Assembly: GCA_947259295.1 (NCBI GenBank) | Contig: CAMYMG010000013.1 | Location: forward strand, 124,001 to 188,000 | From: an uncultured Rhizobiaceae bacterium | GTDB taxonomy: Bacteria > Pseudomonadota > Alphaproteobacteria > Rhizobiales > Rhizobiaceae | Length of the DNA stretch: 64,000 bases | Direction of reading: 5' to 3' | Part shown: positions 8,721 to 21,898 of the stretch, in pieces | Layout of the letters: each line of letters begins with the position of its first letter | Position numbering within the stretch: position 1 is the first letter of the stretch | Position numbers and translations under genes: made by a program | Notes under the pieces: generated by a model | The model's database searches: none | What the model was told of the DNA's origin: nothing | What the model saw: only the letters and a program-made list of their open reading frames with translations

Positions 8721-10733
8721 ATGTTCAAAAAAATCCTGATCGCAAACCGCGGCGAGATCGCCTGTCGCGTCATCAAGACGGCGAAGAAGATGGGCATTGC
8801 CACGGTTGCGGTCTTTTCCGACGCCGACCGCGACGCGGTGCATGTCGAGATGGCCGACGAGGCGGTGCACATCGGACCGGCCCCGGCCGCCGAAAGCTAT
8901 CTGGTTCCGGAAAAGATCATCCAGGCCTGCCGCGACACCGGCGCCGAGGCCGTGCATCCCGGCTACGGCTTTCTGTCGGAGCGCGCTTCCTTCTGCGAGG
9001 CGCTCGAGGCCGAGGGCATCGTCTTCATCGGACCGAAGCCCAAGGCGATCCGCGCGATGGGCGACAAGATCGAATCGAAGAAGTTCGCCAACGCCGCCAA
9101 GGTCAGCACCGTGCCGGGCTGGCTCGGAATCATCGAGGACCCGGCACACGCCGAGAAGATCGCCGGCGAGATCGGCTATCCGGTGATGATCAAGGCCTCG
9201 GCCGGTGGGGGCGGCAAGGGCATGCGCATCGCCTGGAACGCCGGCGAGGTGCGCGACGGATTCGACCGCGCGCGTTCCGAAGCCAAGAGTTCGTTCGGCG
9301 ACGATCGCCTGTTCATCGAGAAATTCGTCGTCGACCCGCGCCACATCGAAATCCAGGTGCTCGGCGACGCGCACGGCAACTGCATCTATCTCGGCGAGCG
9401 CGAATGCTCGATCCAGCGACGCAACCAGAAGGTCGTCGAGGAAGCCCCGTCGTCCTTTCTCGACGAGGCGACGCGCCGCGCGATGGGCGAGCATTCGGTC
9501 GCCCTGGCCAGGGCCGTCGACTACCAGAGCGCTGGCACAGTCGAATTCATCGTCGACTCCGAGAAAAACTTCTATTTCCTTGAAATGAATACGCGATTGC
9601 AGGTCGAGCATCCCGTGACCGAACTGATCACAGGGATCGATCTGGTCGAGCAGATGATCCGGGTGGCTGCCGGCGAGACACTGTCGATCGCGCAGGAAGA
9701 CGTCGGCCTGAACGGCTGGGCGATCGAGAGCCGGCTCTATGCCGAGGATCCCTACCGCAATTTTCTTCCCTCGGTCGGCCGGCTGACGCGCTACCGGCCC
9801 CCTCAGGAGGGCCGCTCGGACGACACCATCGTCCGCAACGACACCGGCGTCACCGAGGGCTCGGAAATCTCGATCTTCTACGATCCGATGATCGCAAAAC
9901 TCTGCACCTGGGCGCCGACGCGCGCTGAAGCCATCGACGCCATGTCGGATGCGCTCGACAGTTTCGTCGTCGACGGCATCCAGCACAACATGCCGTTTCT
10001 GGCGGCTCTGATGCGCCATCCGCGCTGGCGCTCGGGCGACATCTCGACGAGCTTCATTGCCGAGGAGTATCCCGACGGCTTCGAGCCGACGGTTCCGGGC
10101 GAGGCCGACAAGGCCGTGCTTGCCGCCGTTGCCACGGCAGTCGAACTGGTGCGCCGCGACCGTCTCGACCGGCTGAGCGGCCGACTCGCGCCGCATTCGG
10201 GCGACACCAAGAGCGACTGGGTCGTCCGGCTCGGTGACGACTACCTACCCGTCTCGCTGGACGGAAAGCCGTCGCTGTCGCCATTCGATGCCAGGCTGAA
10301 GCTCAATGGCGGCGAGCCGGTCGAGGTCCGGTCGGCCTGGCGCTCCGGCGAAGCGGTCTGGCACGGCGAGATCGGCGGACGTCGGATTTCGGCCCAGATA
10401 CGGCCGCGCCTCAACGGCATCAACATCGCCTGGCAGGGCATGTCGGTCGAAGCGCTGGTCATGCTGCCGAAGATCGCCGCGCTCGAGCAGCTGATGCCGA
10501 AAAAGCTTCCGACAGACACGTCGAAGCTGCTGCTCTGCCCGATGCCCGGGCTGGTCGTCTCGATCTCCGTGTCCGAGGGCCAGGAGGTCAAGGCCGGCGA
10601 GACGCTGGCCATCGTCGAGGCGATGAAGATGGAAAACGTCCTGCGCGCCGACCGCGACCTCGTCGTAACCTCCGTCAACGCCAAACCGGGCGACAGCCTC
10701 GCCGTCGACGCCGTCATCATGGAGTTCGCGTGA
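8721..10733 (+). CDS. pccA: Propionyl-CoA carboxylase alpha subunit (biotin carboxylase plus biotin carrier)
   Basis: This 670-residue subunit has an N-terminal biotin carboxylase (KILIANRGEIACRV, the ATP-grasp glycine loop ASAGGGGKGM near residue 160, MNTRLQVEHPVTE near 290), a middle BT-type domain, and a C-terminal biotin carrier with EAMKMEN, the biotinylated lysine being Lys636. It carboxylates biotin for the beta subunit, which converts propionyl-CoA to methylmalonyl-CoA. Length and the middle domain favour PccA over the MccA or PycA types, but substrate is inferred. The beta subunit is not adjacent here. The next gene overlaps by 4 bp. Confidence 0.93.
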   Translation: MFKKILIANRGEIACRVIKTAKKMGIATVAVFSDADRDAVHVEMADEAVHIGPAPAAESYLVPEKIIQACRDTGAEAVHPGYGFLSERASFCEALEAEGIVFIGPKPKAIRAMGDKIESKKFANAAKVSTVPGWLGIIEDPAHAEKIAGEIGYPVMIKASAGGGGKGMRIAWNAGEVRDGFDRARSEAKSSFGDDRLFIEKFVVDPRHIEIQVLGDAHGNCIYLGERECSIQRRNQKVVEEAPSSFLDEATRRAMGEHSVALARAVDYQSAGTVEFIVDSEKNFYFLEMNTRLQVEHPVTELITGIDLVEQMIRVAAGETLSIAQEDVGLNGWAIESRLYAEDPYRNFLPSVGRLTRYRPPQEGRSDDTIVRNDTGVTEGSEISIFYDPMIAKLCTWAPTRAEAIDAMSDALDSFVVDGIQHNMPFLAALMRHPRWRSGDISTSFIAEEYPDGFEPTVPGEADKAVLAAVATAVELVRRDRLDRLSGRLAPHSGDTKSDWVVRLGDDYLPVSLDGKPSLSPFDARLKLNGGEPVEVRSAWRSGEAVWHGEIGGRRISAQIRPRLNGINIAWQGMSVEALVMLPKIAALEQLMPKKLPTDTSKLLLCPMPGLVVSISVSEGQEVKAGETLAIVEAMKMENVLRADRDLVVTSVNAKPGDSLAVDAVIMEFA

Positions 10734-11410
10734 ACGGGGCGGCTGCCGCCCGCCCGGCGGTTCTGTTCGATCTCGACGGGACGCTGACCGATCCCTTCGT
10801 CGGCATCACCCGCTCGCTGCAGCACGTGCTGGAAAAGCTCGGCCGCATCGCACCGCCGCCCGACGACTTGCGCTGGTGCATCGGCCCGCCCATCCAGTCG
10901 AACATCGGCGTCCTGCTCGGCACTGACGACAAGGCGCTTATCTGGCAGGGAGTCGAGCTCTACCGCGAGCGCTACGCCACGCATGGCAAGTTCGAGAACG
11001 AGCTGATCGACGGCATACCCGAGGCGCTCGCGACCTTGGCGGAACGCGGCGTCTTCATGACCGTCGCCACCTCGAAACTGAAAACCTTCGCCAGCGAGAT
11101 CGTTGACCATTTCGGGCTCGCCGGCTACTTCGATGCCGTGCATGGCTCCGAACTCGACGGCAGCAACGCCGTGAAGGCCGACCTCGTCGCGCACATTCTG
11201 GATACCGAAAGGCTCGTTGCCGGCAATGCCGTGATGATCGGCGACCGCTCGCATGATGTCGTCGGCGCGAAGGCGAACGGCGTCGCCTCGATCGGCGTGC
11301 TGTGGGGCTTCGGCGACCACGAGGAACTCCTCGATGCCGGCGCGGATCATATCGCGGAGAACCCGGCCGACCTGCCGGGCCTGATCGGCACGGCGCTCGA
11401 CCGCGGCTGA
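10730..11410 (+). CDS. HAD-superfamily phosphatase, phosphoglycolate phosphatase-like
   Basis: This 226-residue HAD subfamily IA hydrolase has catalytic Asp14 and Asp16 in VLFDLDGTLTDP, motif II near VATSKLKTF, and motif IV in MIGDRSHDVVGAKANG. A helical cap lies between motifs I and II. It resembles Gph and PpaX-type enzymes, and the true substrate is unknown. The GTG start at 10730 overlaps the pccA stop codon by four bases (GTGA), so translation is probably coupled to pccA. Confidence 0.88.
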   Translation: MNGAAAARPAVLFDLDGTLTDPFVGITRSLQHVLEKLGRIAPPPDDLRWCIGPPIQSNIGVLLGTDDKALIWQGVELYRERYATHGKFENELIDGIPEALATLAERGVFMTVATSKLKTFASEIVDHFGLAGYFDAVHGSELDGSNAVKADLVAHILDTERLVAGNAVMIGDRSHDVVGAKANGVASIGVLWGFGDHEELLDAGADHIAENPADLPGLIGTALDRG

Positions 11411-11516
11411 CATGGCCGGCCGTTTCCTGCGGACGACAGATTTTCGCCCTTCGGCAGGCGTGCGGAATCGGATAGCTTTGCCGGATCGCAGAAAATCCGA
11501 AAGACCGACTTGAACC

Positions 11517-15047
<3,531 letters not shown>

Positions 15048-15068
15048 CGTGCCGGGCGGTTTGCCCCG

Positions 15069-15950
15069 TCAGGACGCCGCGACTTCCGCGGGCTTGGGCG
15101 GCCGGCGCTGCAGGTTGAGCAGGTTGCCGAAGAGGATCAGCGCCGCTCCGATCGCCGTGAAAATATCGATACCTTCGCTGTAGAGCAGCCAGCCGATCAG
15201 CGCCGACAACGGCACGCGCAGGAAATCGAGCGGCATGATGGCTGTCGCGTCGGCGTAGCTCAGCGCCCGCGCCATGCAGAAATGCGACGACATGCCGGTG
15301 AATGAGATCAGCACGATCCACGGCCACAGCTCGACCGGCGGGTTCCTCCATGTCTCGATGGCCGGCACGAGCCCGATGATCGACTGGATGATCAGCATCC
15401 AGAAGATAATGCGCACAACGCTTTCGGTCCGTGTCAGCGACTTCACCATGACCACCGAGATGCCGAAGGCGACGGCGCCGGCAAGCATGATCAGATGGCC
15501 GGGATCGATCCGTTCGACGCCCGGCCGCACGATCACCGCGACACCGATCACCCCGAGCACGATGGCGGCAATCTTCCAGCGGTTCAGCCGTTCGCCGAGA
15601 AAGATGACCGCCAGGATGGCCGTCCATATCGGCGTCGTGAACTCGATCGAGATCAGTTCTGCGAGGGGGATGAGCGTCAGCGCGTAGAGCCAGGCGAACT
15701 GGCCGGCATAGTGAACCACGTTGCGGCCGATATGCTGCAGCGGCCGCTGGCTGCGCATTGCCTTGAAGCCGCCCTCCATGTGGACCAGCGGCAGCAGGAT
15801 GAAGAAGCCGATGATCGAGCGCATCTCCATCACCTGGAAGACGTCGAGAACGTCCGTCGTGGCACGGCCGGCCACGGCCATGATCAGGAACGAGGTGATC
15901 GATCCCAGCATCCAGAGTGTGGCTTTGAGGTTCAGTTGCGAAGGGCCCAT
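15069..15950 (-). CDS. EamA/RhaT-type drug/metabolite transporter
   Basis: This 293-residue inner-membrane protein has about ten hydrophobic segments arranged as two EamA repeats (about residues 9-140 and 150-282). Motifs include AELISIEFTTPIWTAILAV in repeat 1 and ALIGWLLYSEGIDIFTAIGA in repeat 2, typical of the DMT superfamily. Substrate cannot be deduced. MGPSQ at 15950 is chosen because the in-frame extension upstream is Cys/Arg-rich and unlike the family. It converges on dnaE with 21 bp between the stop codons. Confidence 0.88.
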   Translation of the reverse strand: MGPSQLNLKATLWMLGSITSFLIMAVAGRATTDVLDVFQVMEMRSIIGFFILLPLVHMEGGFKAMRSQRPLQHIGRNVVHYAGQFAWLYALTLIPLAELISIEFTTPIWTAILAVIFLGERLNRWKIAAIVLGVIGVAVIVRPGVERIDPGHLIMLAGAVAFGISVVMVKSLTRTESVVRIIFWMLIIQSIIGLVPAIETWRNPPVELWPWIVLISFTGMSSHFCMARALSYADATAIMPLDFLRVPLSALIGWLLYSEGIDIFTAIGAALILFGNLLNLQRRPPKPAEVAAS

Positions 15951-16162
15951 GCCGCTCTGTCGCAATCGCAGCGTGCAGAAGCAACGCCTAGCTGGGTCAT
16001 TCGGCTGGGCCAGCGGCGCGCACCGCCTGTGCATCCTTGGCGCGGTACCCGCTGTGGCGAATTGTCGCGCAACGGCAACTGGTTACGGCTCGGCTCCGTA
16101 TCCCCTGCAAGCAGGCGCCGCATGAATGCCGCGCTCAATCAACAAGATCGAGGCTCAATCAC

Positions 16163-16675
16163 ATGATTTCGACCATAGTCAGACAAGCACTTCTCGCCGG
16201 CGCGATGGGACTTTCGGCTTCGGCCGTGCATGCCGGGGAAGCCGAATTCCTCCGTTCGCTCGACGGCAATTGGGCCGGCAACGGCACCGTCAAGGTCCGC
16301 ACCAACTCGTCCCCGGTGAACGTCAGCTGCAACTTTGATTCGGACACCACCGACAGTTCCCTGTCGCTCGCCGGAAAGTGTCGCGGGCTGGTGGTGTTCT
16401 CCAAGGCGATCCGGGCCGACCTCAAGTCGAACGGCGCCAGATATGCCGGTTCCTACATCGGCGCCGGGACCGGCACCGCCGGATTGAACGGCAGCCGCAA
16501 GGGCAACGACATCAATCTCGGCATTCGCTGGGCCAAGGAAGTCAACGGCGACCGCGATGCCGTGATGACGGTCACCAAGGTCGGCGAAAACGGCATGAGG
16601 CTGACGACCGTCGATGTCGATCCGAAGTCCGGCAAGAGCGTCGTGACCAGCCAGATCAACCTCAGCCGCATCTGA
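16163..16675 (+). CDS. Secreted protein of unknown function
   Basis: This 170-residue protein has a signal peptide ending near VHAGEAEF (cleavage after about residue 24). The mature part begins FLRSLDGNWAGNGTVKVR and is predicted beta-rich, with GSYIGAGTGTAGLNGSRKGN in the middle, resembling a small barrel or lipocalin-like fold. It has two cysteines, in VSCNFD and GKCRGL. It probably acts in the periplasm. It lies in a divergent arrangement with the DMT transporter and converges on dinB with 22 bp between stops. Confidence 0.82.
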   Translation: MISTIVRQALLAGAMGLSASAVHAGEAEFLRSLDGNWAGNGTVKVRTNSSPVNVSCNFDSDTTDSSLSLAGKCRGLVVFSKAIRADLKSNGARYAGSYIGAGTGTAGLNGSRKGNDINLGIRWAKEVNGDRDAVMTVTKVGENGMRLTTVDVDPKSGKSVVTSQINLSRI

Positions 16676-16697
16676 CCTCGCACGCTGCCCGGCCCGA

Positions 16698-18014
16698 TCA
16701 GCTTTCCAGGTCGTCGGGCGGGTGGGCGTTGCGGCCCTTTCCGAACGTGTAGCCCGTTTCGACCGCCGTCTTGCCGAACTTTTCGCGCAGGCTGTCGATC
16801 GCACTCTCAGCCAGAGCCCGCTTGCGCGAGGGCAGGTCGACGAGGTCCGGCGGATCGGCCTTGTCGGGGTCCGACAGGTCGCTCACGCCGATCCCGATGA
16901 GACGGTATTTTGTGCCGTCGGTCTCTTTCGCCAAGAGGTGAAGGCCCGTCTGGAAGATCCGGTCCGCAAGCCGCGTCGGGTCTTCGAGACGCCGGTTTCG
17001 GGTGCGAATCCGGAAATCCTGGGTCTTCAGCTTCAGCACCACGGTCCGGCCGGCGATTTCTGCCTTCTTCAGCCTGGCCGATACCTTTTCCGACAGCGCC
17101 CGCAGCACTGGGATCAGATCGGCTGGCGATGCGAGATCGACGTCGAAGGTGGTCTCGGCCGACACACTCTTGGCGTCGTGCTCGGGCTGAACGCGTCTCT
17201 CATCCTGGCCGCGCGACAGATGGTAGAGCCGGTCGCCCATCACGCCATAGGCGCGCATGAGTTCGGCGCGCTCCAGCTTCTGCAACTGCCCGATCGTGCT
17301 GATGCCGTCGCGCTGCAGCGTTGCCGCGAAGGCCTTGCCGACGCCCCAGATCATGGTCACCGGCTGTCCGGCCAGGAAGCCGAGCGCCTCGGCTTCGCCG
17401 ATCACCGAAAGGCCGCGCGGCTTGCGGAAGTCGGAAGCGACCTTGGCCAGGAACTTGCAGTAGGACAGGCCGGCCGACACGGTGATGCCGATTTCATTTT
17501 CGACGTCGCGGGCGAATTTGGCCAGCACCATGGCCGGCGGCATGGCGTGCAGCCGCTCCGTGCCCGACAGGTCGAGAAAGGCCTCGTCGATGGAGATCGG
17601 TTCCACCAGCGGCGTCAGAGCCTGCATCATGGCCCGGACCTCGCGGCCGACCCGCACATACTTCTCCATGTCGGGCCGCACCACGATCGCCTCCGGACAT
17701 GCTTCCAGCGCCTTGAACATCGGCATGGCCGAACGCACGCCGTGGATGCGGGCGATGTAGCAAGCGGTGGAAACCACCCCACGCTTGCCGCCGCCGATGA
17801 TGACCGGCTTGTCCTTCAGCGCCGGGTTGTCGCGCTTCTCCACGGCCGCGTAGAACGCGTCGCAGTCGATATGGGCGAGGTGCAGGCGGTAAAGCTCCGG
17901 GTGGCGCGCCAGGCGCGGGCTGCCGCAGCGCTCGCAGCGCGTCGCGAGCCGCGCCTGCAGCATCAGGCAGTCACGGCAGAAACCGTGCTCCGGATTGTTG
18001 ACAGAAAAGCCCAT
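16698..18014 (-). CDS. dinB: DNA polymerase IV with N-terminal zinc-finger-like extension
   Basis: This Y-family translesion polymerase has about 438 residues. The N-terminus carries a four-cysteine cluster (FCRDCL and RCERCGS, about residues 13-36) ahead of the catalytic [18 protein letters not shown] and the [11 protein letters not shown] palm motif. A helix-hairpin-helix (VWGVGKAF-type MIWGVGKAF) and a little-finger domain follow. The zinc-ribbon extension is common in rhizobial DinB. The start at 18014 (MGFSVNN) is preferred over the ATG at 18026 because the latter lies inside the LexA box. No strong ribosome site precedes either one, so the leader may be very short. Confidence 0.93.
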   Translation of the reverse strand: MGFSVNNPEHGFCRDCLMLQARLATRCERCGSPRLARHPELYRLHLAHIDCDAFYAAVEKRDNPALKDKPVIIGGGKRGVVSTACYIARIHGVRSAMPMFKALEACPEAIVVRPDMEKYVRVGREVRAMMQALTPLVEPISIDEAFLDLSGTERLHAMPPAMVLAKFARDVENEIGITVSAGLSYCKFLAKVASDFRKPRGLSVIGEAEALGFLAGQPVTMIWGVGKAFAATLQRDGISTIGQLQKLERAELMRAYGVMGDRLYHLSRGQDERRVQPEHDAKSVSAETTFDVDLASPADLIPVLRALSEKVSARLKKAEIAGRTVVLKLKTQDFRIRTRNRRLEDPTRLADRIFQTGLHLLAKETDGTKYRLIGIGVSDLSDPDKADPPDLVDLPSRKRALAESAIDSLREKFGKTAVETGYTFGKGRNAHPPDDLES

Positions 18015-18020
18015 CACTGC

Positions 18021-18035
18021 GAACATAAAGAGAAC
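18021..18035 (-). promoter_or_regulatory. LexA (SOS) box at dinB
   Basis: On the minus strand the sequence GTTCTCTTTATGTTC is an exact match to the alphaproteobacterial LexA operator, the direct repeat GTTC-N7-GTTC. It sits immediately upstream of, and overlaps one possible start of, dinB. Bound LexA would cover the promoter or initiation region, making dinB SOS-inducible. It is also within 60 bp of the divergent GNAT gene (18093), which it could co-regulate. Confidence 0.85.
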
Positions 18036-18092
18036 ATAGCAAATCTTATTCCAGCACGTCCCCGCTAACAAGGTGGGCGACGGGAGGCTGTC

Positions 18093-18668
18093 ATGCTTGT
18101 TGACATTTCTCCACTGACGCCGGATCTGTGGCCGGCCTTCGAGGATCTCTTCGGCAAGCAGGGCGCCTGCTATGGCTGCTGGTGCACGCATTTCCGGCTG
18201 CCGCCTGCTGCACGCCGCGACAACGACCGCGAGCGCAACAAGGAACATATTCGCGCGCGCATCATGGCCGGTCCGCCGCCCGGCCTGCTCGCGTTCGACA
18301 AAGGCGAGGCGGTCGGTTGGATGCAGATCGGCCCGCGCGCCGATATCCCCGAGTTCAACAATGCGGGCAGGGGTTCGGCACCGGTCGACCCCGCCCATGC
18401 ACAGGACCCGGCCGTCTGGGCCATATCCTGCTTTTTCCTGCGCACCCGGGCGCGTGGCAACGGGCTGACCCACAGGCTTGTCGGCGAAGGGATCGAGTTC
18501 GCGCGTCGGAACGGCGCGCGATGGCTCGAGGCCTGTCCGATGGATCAGTCGAAGAGCGCGCGGTCGATCGGACTTTTCGTAGGTTCGACGCGGGTCTTCG
18601 AGAAGGCCGGATTCACCCGGCTCGTGGAGCGCAAGGCGGGGCGGCCGCTGATGCGCTACGAATTTTGA
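18093..18668 (+). CDS. GNAT-family N-acetyltransferase
   Basis: This 191-residue protein resembles GNAT enzymes with a Cys-rich N-terminus ([13 protein letters not shown] near residues 29-41). The acetyl-CoA-binding region is near residues 110-135 ([20 protein letters not shown]), and a beta-bulge segment near [12 protein letters not shown] precedes the final FEKAGFTRL motif. Substrate is unknown. It is transcribed divergently from dinB across a 78-bp gap containing the LexA box. Its 3' end overlaps the convergent HAD-like gene by 13 bp. Confidence 0.87.
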   Translation: MLVDISPLTPDLWPAFEDLFGKQGACYGCWCTHFRLPPAARRDNDRERNKEHIRARIMAGPPPGLLAFDKGEAVGWMQIGPRADIPEFNNAGRGSAPVDPAHAQDPAVWAISCFFLRTRARGNGLTHRLVGEGIEFARRNGARWLEACPMDQSKSARSIGLFVGSTRVFEKAGFTRLVERKAGRPLMRYEF

Positions 18669-19321
18669 GACAGTCCGAGTGCGGCAGCGATCCTCGGCCC
18701 GGCGTCCCTCCAGTTTTCTAGTGCCACTACGCCGGTCGGAAGCGGCGGCAGCAGCGCCCGAAACCCCGCGTGGCTCATCATGTGAAACAGTTTCGCGTCG
18801 GGCACCGAGGCGGCGACCGATTCCAGATTGCGCGGGATGTCGTCGATGAAGGCGACGGGCCGCGGAGTGCTGCCCCGAATGCGGCGGACGGCCGGCCCCT
18901 TGGCGGCTTCCGTGGAGACCAGCGGGTAGGGCAGGGAGAGGCGGTCAAGCAGGCCCCGTCGAACCGCGCGATGACGGTGCGGCATGGCGGTCAGGAGAAC
19001 AATCTCGGCCCGGGGTGCCAACGAATCGAGCGTGGCGACCGCGTCGGAGGCCACCGTCTGCCAGGCGTCGTGAACGTCGAAGAACCCGGTCATCAGCGCC
19101 GATACGGCTTCGGACGACACCGCCTCCCGGCTTTCCAGCGCGACGATGTTACCGTGGATGCGGAAACTGTCGGTGAGAAGCTCGAATCCCTGGCTGTTCA
19201 GGAAGCGGCTGAACGGGTCGACGAAGTCCAGCACCACCTCGTCGACGTCGAGCACGAGAAGCGGCCTTGCGTCATGAGACAATTCGGCGATCTGCCTGGC
19301 GGTCTCGGGATCGTCGCTCAT
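18656..19321 (-). CDS. HAD-like protein of unknown function
   Basis: This 221-residue protein starts with a HAD-like motif [18 protein letters not shown] (DVDEV near residues 25-29), has a Thr-containing motif II region ([20 protein letters not shown] near 110-129), and an acidic [10 protein letters not shown] near residues 158-167 that could be motif IV. It is probably a phosphatase-like protein, but the substrate is unknown. Its start codon overlaps the stop of the DUF3572 gene by four bases (ATGA), so the two form a small operon upstream of and divergent from divK. Confidence 0.8.
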   Translation of the reverse strand: MSDDPETARQIAELSHDARPLLVLDVDEVVLDFVDPFSRFLNSQGFELLTDSFRIHGNIVALESREAVSSEAVSALMTGFFDVHDAWQTVASDAVATLDSLAPRAEIVLLTAMPHRHRAVRRGLLDRLSLPYPLVSTEAAKGPAVRRIRGSTPRPVAFIDDIPRNLESVAASVPDAKLFHMMSHAGFRALLPPLPTGVVALENWRDAGPRIAAALGLSQNS

Positions 19322-19617
19322 ATGGACGACTGATATCCGTCGTCGCCGAGCGGCAGGAAGCGGATGGCGGCCGCCACCCTGGCCGGCTCGAAGCCCGATT
19401 CCTCGCAGAATTTCAGCAGTGTCGGCTCATGCGCGAGGATGAAGTTGAGCACGCCTGCGAGAAACTCCGGCTCGCCCGCCGCCTGCCGGATCGATTGGGC
19501 TTCCAGCCCGGTAATGGCGAGGAAGCGAGGCAGGAGTTCCGGGTCGGAGGCGACGAAGGCGAGGGCTGCGATCGCCAGCGCTTCCGCGTCCGCGGCTTGT
19601 TGGGTTTTGTCTGCCAT
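19318..19617 (-). CDS. DUF3572 family protein
   Basis: This small 99-residue, mostly helical protein matches the alphaproteobacterial DUF3572 family as remembered, with [20 protein letters not shown] near the N-terminus and [17 protein letters not shown] following. No catalytic motif is visible and the function is unknown. The ATG at 19617 is taken over a TTG one codon upstream. It is divergent from divK and overlaps the downstream HAD-like gene by 4 bp. Proximity to divK-pleD is common in rhizobia, by recollection. Confidence 0.85.
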   Translation of the reverse strand: MADKTQQAADAEALAIAALAFVASDPELLPRFLAITGLEAQSIRQAAGEPEFLAGVLNFILAHEPTLLKFCEESGFEPARVAAAIRFLPLGDDGYQSSI

Positions 19618-19860
19618 CAAAGTGACCGGTCCTGCCGTTGGAAAACGCGTTGTGCGGGACTATCGTTATCCACGGGACACGGCAAGCGGGACAACGGTGC
19701 CGAAGAAACGGCGCGGTTCTGTCGATTGAACGGCAGACGCTTGCGCGGGTTTGCGTTTCGTCAATCATCTTGCCGTATCGTCACGACTGGGTTTGGTGTC
19801 TCTGCGAGAGACCCGCGGCGATGCCGGCTGGTCAAGCCAGCGGCTGGAGCAAAAAGATCG

Positions 19861-20232
19861 ATGCCGAAAAAAGTAATGATCGTCGAGGACAACGAGCTGA
19901 ACATGAAGCTCTTCCGCGACCTCATCGAAGCGAGCGGCTACGAGACCGTTCGCACGCGCAATGGTCTCGAGGCCTTGGATCTGGCGCGTCTGCACCGGCC
20001 CGACCTCATCCTGATGGACATCCAGCTGCCGGAGGTCTCCGGCCTGGAAGTCACCAAATGGCTGAAGGAAGATGACGACCTGCACACGATCCCGGTGATT
20101 GCGGTCACCGCATTCGCCATGAAGGGCGACGAGGAGCGCATCCGCCAGGGCGGCTGCGAGGCCTATATCTCCAAGCCGATTTCGGTGCCGCGCTTCATCG
20201 AGACCATCAAATCATACCTCGGCGATGCCTGA
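19861..20232 (+). CDS. divK: Single-domain response regulator DivK
   Basis: This 123-residue receiver domain has no output domain. The phosphorylation site is Asp53 in [16 protein letters not shown], with the acidic pocket VEDNE (Glu9/Asp10), the switch Thr in [14 protein letters not shown], and Lys105 in YISKPIS. These match DivK, which controls the DivJ/PleC-CckA-CtrA cell-cycle pathway. It lies 39 bp ahead of pleD, the order known from Caulobacter and rhizobia. A DnaA-box-like TTATCCACG sits about 190 bp upstream (19666-19674). Confidence 0.95.
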   Translation: MPKKVMIVEDNELNMKLFRDLIEASGYETVRTRNGLEALDLARLHRPDLILMDIQLPEVSGLEVTKWLKEDDDLHTIPVIAVTAFAMKGDEERIRQGGCEAYISKPISVPRFIETIKSYLGDA

Positions 20233-20271
20233 TGCGCGCCGCTGCCATGCTTTTCGGAGTTTGAACAAGCC

Positions 20272-21639
20272 ATGACTGCGCGCATACTCGTCGTCGACGA
20301 TATTCCGGCCAACGTTAAGCTGCTCGAGGCCAGGCTGCTTGCCGAGTATTTCGAGGTTCTGACCGCCACCAGCGGTCCCGAAGCGCTGGAAACCTGCGAG
20401 AACGGCAAGGTCGACGTCGTTCTCCTCGACGTGATGATGCCCGACATGGACGGTTTCGAGGTCTGCCGGCGGCTGAAGGCCGATCCGTCGACATCGCATA
20501 TCCCGGTGGTCATGATCACCGCCCTCGATCAGGTGTCCGACAGGATCCGCGGCCTTGAGGCCGGCGCCGATGATTTCCTGACCAAGCCGGTCAACGATCT
20601 TCAACTGATGACGCGGGTTCGAAGCCTGGTGCGGCTGAAGATGCTGACCGACGAATTGCGGCTGCGCGCGTCGACGACGCGCAATATCGGCATTGAGGAA
20701 TTGCTGTCGAGCAAGGCGCCGGAGGGGCAGGGCATCCCGAGGGTGCTGCTGATCGACGAGCGCCCGAGTTCGAGCACCCGGATCAGGAAGCTGCTGCGCC
20801 ATACGGCGCATGTCGACGTGGCGAGCGATCCCCATTCCGGGTTCTTCCAGGCGGCGGAAGAAGCCTATGAATGCGTCATCGTGTCGACCGCCTTCGCCGA
20901 ATTCGATCCGCTGCGGCTCTGCTCGCAGCTGCGCTCCATGGACCGCACCCGCTTCCTGCCCATCATGCTGCTCGCTGACGAGGGTGAAGACGACCGCATC
21001 ATCCGGGGACTGGAACTCGGCATCAATGATTTCCTCATCCGGCCGATCGACCAGCAGGAACTGACGGCAAGGCTGCGCACGCAGGTCCGGCGCAAGCGCT
21101 ACAACGACCATCTGCGGGCAAGCGTCACGCAGACCATCGAGATGGCAGTGACCGACGGCCTGACGGGTCTGCACAACCGCCGCTACCTCGACAGCCATCT
21201 GCAGACGCTGTTCGACCGGGCCGTCGCGCGGCGCCGTCCGCTATCCCTGATGATCACCGACCTCGACCGCTTCAAGGAGGTCAACGACACATACGGCCAT
21301 GATGTGGGCGATGGCATCCTGCGCGAGTTTGCCAGGCGCCTGCGCAAGAATGTCCGCGGCATCGACCTTGCGTGCCGGTTCGGGGGCGAGGAATTCGTGG
21401 TCGTCATGCCCGATACCGAGGCCGCAATCGCCGAGCGCGTCGCCGAACGCGTGCGCGCCGAAATCGCCGACACGCCCTTCGTCGTGAACGGCAAGACCAT
21501 AGGCGTGACGGTGAGCGTCGGCGTCTCTTCGCTGAAGCGTGGACCGGATGCCGTGCCCGACCTGATGAAGCGTGCCGACCTCGCGCTTTACGAGGCGAAG
21601 AACGGTGGCCGCAACCGAGTCGTTGCCAAGGCCGCCTGA
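20272..21639 (+). CDS. pleD: Diguanylate cyclase response regulator PleD
   Basis: This 455-residue protein has REC1 (Asp53 in VVLLDVMMPDMDGF), a degenerate REC2 (about residues 155-280) and a C-terminal GGDEF domain with active-site GGEEF at 371-375. The inhibitory c-di-GMP site RxxD (RGID) is five residues before it. It makes c-di-GMP when phosphorylated and helps control polar development. REC2 retains the fold but has Ser/Thr at the usual phosphoacceptor position (VSTAFAEFDP). It is co-oriented with divK and probably in the same operon. Confidence 0.96.
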   Translation: MTARILVVDDIPANVKLLEARLLAEYFEVLTATSGPEALETCENGKVDVVLLDVMMPDMDGFEVCRRLKADPSTSHIPVVMITALDQVSDRIRGLEAGADDFLTKPVNDLQLMTRVRSLVRLKMLTDELRLRASTTRNIGIEELLSSKAPEGQGIPRVLLIDERPSSSTRIRKLLRHTAHVDVASDPHSGFFQAAEEAYECVIVSTAFAEFDPLRLCSQLRSMDRTRFLPIMLLADEGEDDRIIRGLELGINDFLIRPIDQQELTARLRTQVRRKRYNDHLRASVTQTIEMAVTDGLTGLHNRRYLDSHLQTLFDRAVARRRPLSLMITDLDRFKEVNDTYGHDVGDGILREFARRLRKNVRGIDLACRFGGEEFVVVMPDTEAAIAERVAERVRAEIADTPFVVNGKTIGVTVSVGVSSLKRGPDAVPDLMKRADLALYEAKNGGRNRVVAKAA

Positions 21640-21668
21640 GGGTCAAGTTCGAACTTTCGGAAATTTAC

Positions 21669-21701
21669 CTTAATCCAAGCGATTCGCGAGGCTTGGTTAA
21701 G
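21669..21701. repeat. Inverted repeat downstream of pleD
   Basis: CTTAATCCAAGC (21669-21680) and GCTTGGTTAAG (21691-21701) form a near-perfect stem with one bulged base and a ten-base loop. There is no T-tract, so it is not a standard terminator. It lies 30 bp after the pleD stop codon and could stabilise the pleD mRNA end, or be a protein site in front of the candidate RNA that follows. Confidence 0.5.
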
Positions 21702-21724
21702 AAACTGTTGATCTTCAAGGCCTG

Positions 21725-21898
21725 TTGCGCAAATGTGAATTGAAGACGGCAGCGGCAAGAGGACGAAGCCGACCGCCTTTCCGATACCCCATGATGCTCA
21801 GGTCCGCCGCATCTCCTGGGTCCGTGGGGTGGCCGGTCGGCACTGGCACATAGTGGCCTCCTCGTACCGCTGTCAGACCGCCGACCGGCCCCTTTTTT
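21725..21898 (+). ncRNA. Candidate small RNA ending in a terminator-like hairpin
   Basis: The 415-bp gap between pleD and rpmG holds no convincing protein gene. It contains an 11-bp perfect stem, GGCCGGTCGGC (21831-21841) pairing with GCCGACCGGCC (21880-21890), followed at once by CCTTTTTT (T6 at 21893-21898). The 38-base apical region can fold further (CACT/AGTG near 21841-21855). This looks like the 3' end of a transcript on the plus strand. The 5' end is not defined and is set arbitrarily. It could alternatively be an unusual long-looped terminator for divK-pleD. Confidence 0.4.
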
